From Pseudomonas sp. Irchel 3E20 (GTDB lineage Bacteria > Pseudomonadota > Gammaproteobacteria > Pseudomonadales > Pseudomonadaceae), in assembly GCF_900187645.1 (NCBI RefSeq), contig NZ_FYEE01000002.1:318639-382638 (forward strand): 64,000 bases of DNA, in the 5' to 3' direction. Each line of letters opens with the position of its first letter. The stretch's first letter is position 1. Shown piece after piece: positions 60,181 to 64,000 of this stretch. The notes under the pieces were generated by a model, which saw only the letters and a list, made by a program, of their open reading frames with translations, ran no database searches and was not told the DNA's origin. The translations under genes and the position numbers were made by a program.

Positions 60181-63129
60181 TCAGGCTTTGAGGCCGGCCT
60201 TGCTGAGCAAGCTGTCGGGTTCGACGAGGTCGATCTGCTGCGGCGCGAGGAACTGCTCGGCGTATTGGCGATAGATGCCCGCCTCGATGAACAGGCCGAA
60301 TAGTTGCGGGTCGATGTGGGCATCACGGCACATGCCGGCCATGATGCCCAGCGCCTCACTGAGGGTCTTGGCCTTCTTATACGGGCGATCGGCGGCGGTG
60401 AGGGCTTCAAAGATATCGGCAATCGCCATCATGCGCGCCGGCAGGCTCATGTCTGCGCGCTTGAGCTGCTTGGGGTAACCGGTGCCGTCCATTTTTTCAT
60501 GATGGCCACCGGCGATCTCGGTGACATTGCCCAGGTGGCTGGGAAACGGCAGGTGGCTGAGCATCAGGATCGTCTGCACCATGTGGTGGTTGATGACGTA
60601 GCGTTCCTCGCGGGTCAAGGTGCCCCGGTTGATGCTCAGGTTGTACAGCTCGCCACGGTTGTACTTGTAGGCCGGCACCTCGAGCTTGAAACCCCAGGGG
60701 TTGTCGGCCGGAATCAGTTCGCTTGGTGCGCGCTCGAACAGGTGCTCGGGCTTGTCCGCCAACAGGTGCTCGGTGGCCGGCAGGCTGGCGGCGGGCGTAC
60801 GCGCCTGGCGCGCATTCTCTTCCCAGGAAACCCCGAGGCGATCATCCAGGGTGCGGGTCCAGGTGCGGGCGGCGATGGTGCGCAAGCGTTGCAAATCCTC
60901 ATCGCTCATGGATTCGCCGCCCAGGTTGCAGCGGGCGACAAAGGCAAAGTCATCATCCAGGCTGGCCAGGCTGGCATCGCGTAGCGCCGCCAGTGGCTGC
61001 TCGTCGCCGCCCAAGGCCCGGGCCTGCCAGAAACTGACCCAGGCATCGCGCTTGAGCACCTCGAAGCGGGTGCGGATTTCATGAATGCGGTCGCACAGGG
61101 TCTCCAGTTTGGTCGCCTTGTCGACCACGTATTCTGGCGTGGTGACCTTGCCGCAATCATGCAGCCAGGCCGCGATGTGCAGGGCTTCCCACTCGTCCTC
61201 GCTGGGGCGGTAGGCGCGAAACGCCGGTTGTTGGCTCTCGGCAGCCGCGCGGGCGAGCATCAGGGTCAGGGCTGGTACGCGCTGGCAATGGCCTCCGGTG
61301 TAGGGGCTCTTGGCGTCGATGGCGCCGGCCAATAGCTGGATAAAGGCGTCCAGAAGCTGTTTTTGCTTGGCTTGCAGCCGTTGGCTCTCGATGCACACTG
61401 CCGCCGCGCCGGAAACAGCCTGGATAAAGGCGATGCGGTCAGGGCGCAGTTTTTCCAGGTCGGCCTCGCTGCCGCTGTCGGCGAGCAACAACACCAATAC
61501 CCCGACCATTTCGTTATGCCGGTTGCGCAAGCGGATGGCAATCAAGTGCGCTCGAGGGCATTGCATGGCCAGCAGCACGCTTTGCAGGTCTTGCGCTGCT
61601 TCAAAGCCCAGGGATGCAACGGCGCTGTCTTGACGATTGAGTTGCTGCAACCAGTGCGGGGCAGTTTCGTCCTGTGGGGTCTGGACCTTGATCTGGAAGC
61701 GGGGCAGGTCCTGGGCGATGTCGTCGATGACCAGCCCGTGGGGTTCAAGGCGACCATCGTCGCTGTCGCGCAGGTAGATCAGGCCCGCTTGGGCCTGGCT
61801 GATTTTTACCGTCTCGAACAGCACCCGTTGCAGCAGCGGTTCGAAACGCGTCTCGGCCGACAGGCTGGCGGTGATTTCAAAGAAGCTCGCCAGGGTCTCC
61901 TTCATCCGAGCCATGGAAAGGCTCAACTGATCGACTTCCAGTACCGGCGAACGGCGTGTCACCGGGTAGTTGAAATCGAAACTGCGGATGGCGTCCGCTT
62001 CATCCACCAGGTCGCGCAAGGGGCGTACCAGAATGCGCGAGGTCAGCCAGCCCAGGGGCAAGCACAGGAGCAGGGTGGTCAGGGTGATGAGCGCGCCCTG
62101 CCAGCGCAGGCGATAGGCATCGGCCAGCAACTCGTCTTCAGGCACCAGCAGCGCCAGTTGCAGGCCTTGGGGGCCGCCCTCGTGCATGCTGCTGCGGGCG
62201 ACCACCCACTGGCGCCGGTCGAGGGTCAAGCGGTTGCCGCCGGGGTTGTCCATGAGCAGGGCTTTGAGTGCGGGATGCAGGTCCCGGGCTTTGATAAGGC
62301 GCGCGGTCTGGCTCTCGATAATCAACTTGCTGCTGTCGGGGTAGGCCACCGCGTTGCCATCGGCATCGAACAGGGCGATTTGGGTGCTGGGGGTGACAAC
62401 GTGCTTGGCCAGGGTCGCGGACAGTTGGTTCAGGGTCAGGTCCGCGCCCATCACCGCCTCGCTGCCGCTGCGTCGGGCCAGGGTGGTGCCGACATTGCGC
62501 GTGGAGAAAAACAGGTAGGGTGCGGTGGTGATCTGGTCGTCATCGCTGCGGGCACTGATAAACCATTCGCGGGCCCGCGGGTCGTAGTTCTCCCGTGGGT
62601 TGTCGCGTTGTTCCAGCAGGTTCAGCGAACGGTCGAAGAGCAGCGTCTGCGAGTGGGGGGTGCCAGTGTCGGGGCTGCGCTCGATGCTCCAGACCTGGTA
62701 CGCGGCGTTGTCCGGTGCCTTGAAGCGCTCTTTCAACGCCTGGGTGGCCAGCGGCCGGACCATGAAAAAGTCGCCATCGGGATAGCCCACGTACAGCGAT
62801 GCCAGGTTGGTGTTGTCGCGCAGGGCCTGGCTGAAGGGTTTGAGCAACGCCAGGCGCTGCGTCAGATCTGGTGCCTGGGCTTGGGGGTACTGGGCCAGCA
62901 GGCTGAGCAGGTGGCGGATGGGCTCGTAGGTTGACTGCAAGTCCAGGCGCACGTCCTGTTCGATGCGATCGAACAGTTTCTGGCTGCTGGAAAGGATGAT
63001 CTGGGTGGTTTGTCGATAGTTGAAAATGCCCAGCACCGTGCCGGTCAGCAACAGCAGCAGGGTAAACATCACGCTGATGTGCACGTGCAGCGGGAACCGG
63101 CGTTTGTCCGGGCGCAGTGGGCTGGGCAT
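60181..63129 (-). CDS. Large HD-GYP phosphodiesterase-like sensor (Cache-HAMP-GAF-HD-GYP)
   Basis: A 982-residue membrane signalling protein. N-terminal helix about 17-38; extracellular Cache-type sensor to about 350; second helix and HAMP (about 355-430); GAF-like region (about 450-620). The HD-GYP part has His657-Asp658 (WLHDCGK) and, far downstream, HHEKMDGTGYP (His876) and DIFEALTAADRPYKKAKTL. The HD and HHE motifs are 219 residues apart instead of the usual 70-90, so a long insertion splits the domain. c-di-GMP hydrolysis is likely but unproven. The start at 63129 gives MPSPLRPDKR. Confidence 0.85.
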   Translation of the reverse strand: MPSPLRPDKRRFPLHVHISVMFTLLLLLTGTVLGIFNYRQTTQIILSSSQKLFDRIEQDVRLDLQSTYEPIRHLLSLLAQYPQAQAPDLTQRLALLKPFSQALRDNTNLASLYVGYPDGDFFMVRPLATQALKERFKAPDNAAYQVWSIERSPDTGTPHSQTLLFDRSLNLLEQRDNPRENYDPRAREWFISARSDDDQITTAPYLFFSTRNVGTTLARRSGSEAVMGADLTLNQLSATLAKHVVTPSTQIALFDADGNAVAYPDSSKLIIESQTARLIKARDLHPALKALLMDNPGGNRLTLDRRQWVVARSSMHEGGPQGLQLALLVPEDELLADAYRLRWQGALITLTTLLLCLPLGWLTSRILVRPLRDLVDEADAIRSFDFNYPVTRRSPVLEVDQLSLSMARMKETLASFFEITASLSAETRFEPLLQRVLFETVKISQAQAGLIYLRDSDDGRLEPHGLVIDDIAQDLPRFQIKVQTPQDETAPHWLQQLNRQDSAVASLGFEAAQDLQSVLLAMQCPRAHLIAIRLRNRHNEMVGVLVLLLADSGSEADLEKLRPDRIAFIQAVSGAAAVCIESQRLQAKQKQLLDAFIQLLAGAIDAKSPYTGGHCQRVPALTLMLARAAAESQQPAFRAYRPSEDEWEALHIAAWLHDCGKVTTPEYVVDKATKLETLCDRIHEIRTRFEVLKRDAWVSFWQARALGGDEQPLAALRDASLASLDDDFAFVARCNLGGESMSDEDLQRLRTIAARTWTRTLDDRLGVSWEENARQARTPAASLPATEHLLADKPEHLFERAPSELIPADNPWGFKLEVPAYKYNRGELYNLSINRGTLTREERYVINHHMVQTILMLSHLPFPSHLGNVTEIAGGHHEKMDGTGYPKQLKRADMSLPARMMAIADIFEALTAADRPYKKAKTLSEALGIMAGMCRDAHIDPQLFGLFIEAGIYRQYAEQFLAPQQIDLVEPDSLLSKAGLKA

Positions 63130-63338
63130 CAAGTCTCTCCGAGTGGTCGTACACACTGCTTAGCGTTCAAGCATAGTTAAGGCCGGAGCAACCTGCCTTG
63201 GAGAGTTGGACCTGTGCCAGGGCACGCAGGCTGCTTGGGCAGTCTGTGTGTCACTGGGTGGGATGATGGCTTTTTGATTTGTTTTTGTCGAGGCAAGACT
63301 GGCCAAGTGCCCGGGGCGCGATGGCCCCGGGTTAAGTG

Positions 63339-64000
63339 TCAGTTCCCCGGGTTGGATTGCAGATATCGTTGCAGGGTTTGCTCCAGCTCCAACATGGCCT
63401 GCTCGATCGCGCTACGGCAGGCCTCGACCTCTTCGTGGCTGGCCTGTGCATCGCACGCCTGTTCCAAGGCTTCGCAATGCTGGGTCAGCATCAAGGCCTG
63501 GACCATACGCGCGGCGCCTTTGATGCGGTGGGCAATATCGATCAGGGCTTGCTGGTCGCCGTCATGGGGCAAGGCGAGCAGGGCCTGGCGATCTTGCTGG
63601 GTGCTGCTCAGCAGTTCGACGAGCAGGCGCTGGATCATTTTCGGCTCGCCCCCCGTCAGCAAATGCAGACTATCGAGGTTGAAGGCGTTGCGGGCCGCCA
63701 GCGGCTTGAGCCCTGCCAGGCGTTGGTGGAGGGCGGTCAGACTGATGGGCTTGAACAAGCAGTCATCCATCCCGGCCGTGGCGCAGCGCTGTTTTTCCTC
63801 TTGTTGGGCGTTGGCGGTGAACCCCAGGATCGTACAAGCTGGCCGTTGTGTGCGCTGTTCGTGCTGGCGGATGGCGCGGGTCAGGTCATAGCCATTCATC
63901 ACCGGCATGTTGCAGTCGGCGATCACCAGGTCGAAATGCCCGTCTTCCCAAACCTTCAGGCCAGCGCCACCGTGGTGGGCGGTGGTGAAGCGATGCCCCA
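63339..64000 (-). CDS. Hybrid histidine kinase (BvgS/EvgS-like), C-terminal receiver and Hpt part only
   Basis: The gene enters from the right edge and only its last 220 codons or so are seen. A receiver domain with phospho-acceptor Asp in VIADCNMPVMNGYDLTRAIR is followed by a Hpt domain with His in IAHRIKGAARMVQ. This receiver-Hpt ending is that of BvgS/EvgS/TorS-type phosphorelay kinases. The sensor and kinase core are outside the window. An OmpR- or LuxR-type partner regulator may lie further right. Confidence 0.85.
   Translation of the reverse strand, partial: GHRFTTAHHGGAGLKVWEDGHFDLVIADCNMPVMNGYDLTRAIRQHEQRTQRPACTILGFTANAQQEEKQRCATAGMDDCLFKPISLTALHQRLAGLKPLAARNAFNLDSLHLLTGGEPKMIQRLLVELLSSTQQDRQALLALPHDGDQQALIDIAHRIKGAARMVQALMLTQHCEALEQACDAQASHEEVEACRSAIEQAMLELEQTLQRYLQSNPGN

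Noticed and set aside
61363..62934. A 520-codon open frame opposite the HD-GYP gene
   Set aside because: It is a complementary-strand shadow of high-GC codons, with no recognisable motif and no ribosome site.

Overview
The window is chromosomal DNA of a Pseudomonas, most likely of the fluorescens lineage. This rests on several signs. GC is high and coding is dense. REP-type palindromes carry the GCGGGCAAGCCCGCTCCCAC-like core. The gene order is typical of the genus: mtaD-ubiG-mupP diverging from mtnA, then gyrA-serC-pheA-hisC-tyrA/aroA-cmk-rpsA-ihfB-lapA, and the deaD...tpm-htpX-alaA-msrB-gpx-ospR-sagS block. No tRNA, rRNA, insertion sequence, prophage or CRISPR array was seen.

Layout. (1) 1-3.4 kb: mupP (cut by the window edge), ubiG and mtaD on the minus strand, divergent from mtnA. 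These cover cell-wall recycling, ubiquinone synthesis and methylthioadenosine salvage. (2) 3.8-16 kb: gyrA and the aromatic/serine supra-operon serC, pheA, hisC, fused tyrA-aroA and cmk, then rpsA, a small lipoprotein gene, ihfB and lapA. (3) 16.1-22.6 kb: an O-antigen/surface-sugar locus at its usual ihfB-wbpM position but with only rmlA, one glycosyltransferase, a WbpV-like reductase, WbpL and WbpM, followed by comEA. (4) 22.6-32 kb: a TetR regulator, a DUF2897 protein and the complete kdpFABC-kdpDE potassium system. (5) 32-48.5 kb: mixed housekeeping and accessory genes (patatin, CHAD protein, thioesterase, DUF962 protein, chemoreceptor, TatD, MltF-like transglycosylase, DoxX, glyoxalase-like protein, SoxR with its divergent monooxygenase, LysE, two LysR regulators, TauE, DUF1127, class II DAHP synthase, spermidine-synthase-like protein). 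(6) 48.5-60.2 kb: DEAD-box helicase with a long structured leader, DOPA-dioxygenase-like protein, tpm, htpX, alaA, msrB, gpx, ospR, sagS, an AAA ATPase and free-methionine-sulfoxide reductase. (7) 60.2-64 kb: a large HD-GYP protein and the 3' end of a hybrid histidine kinase.

The genes fall into a few themes: aromatic amino-acid supply (aroA, tyrA, pheA, hisC, plus a separate class II DAHP synthase), lipopolysaccharide sugar synthesis (WbpM/WbpV/WbpL), potassium homeostasis, oxidative repair of methionine and peroxides (msrB, gpx/ospR, msrC, soxR) and surface-lifestyle signalling (sagS, HD-GYP, hybrid kinase).

I did not find a clearly new multi-gene system. The most interesting signals are regulatory. 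The deaD start codon is enclosed in a perfect 9-bp hairpin at the end of a long structured leader. A perfect 14-bp palindrome lies upstream of gpx-ospR. A SoxR-like box and a KdpE-like 11-bp direct repeat are also present. The O-antigen locus is unusually small, and the HD-GYP domain carries a long insertion between its HD and HHE motifs.
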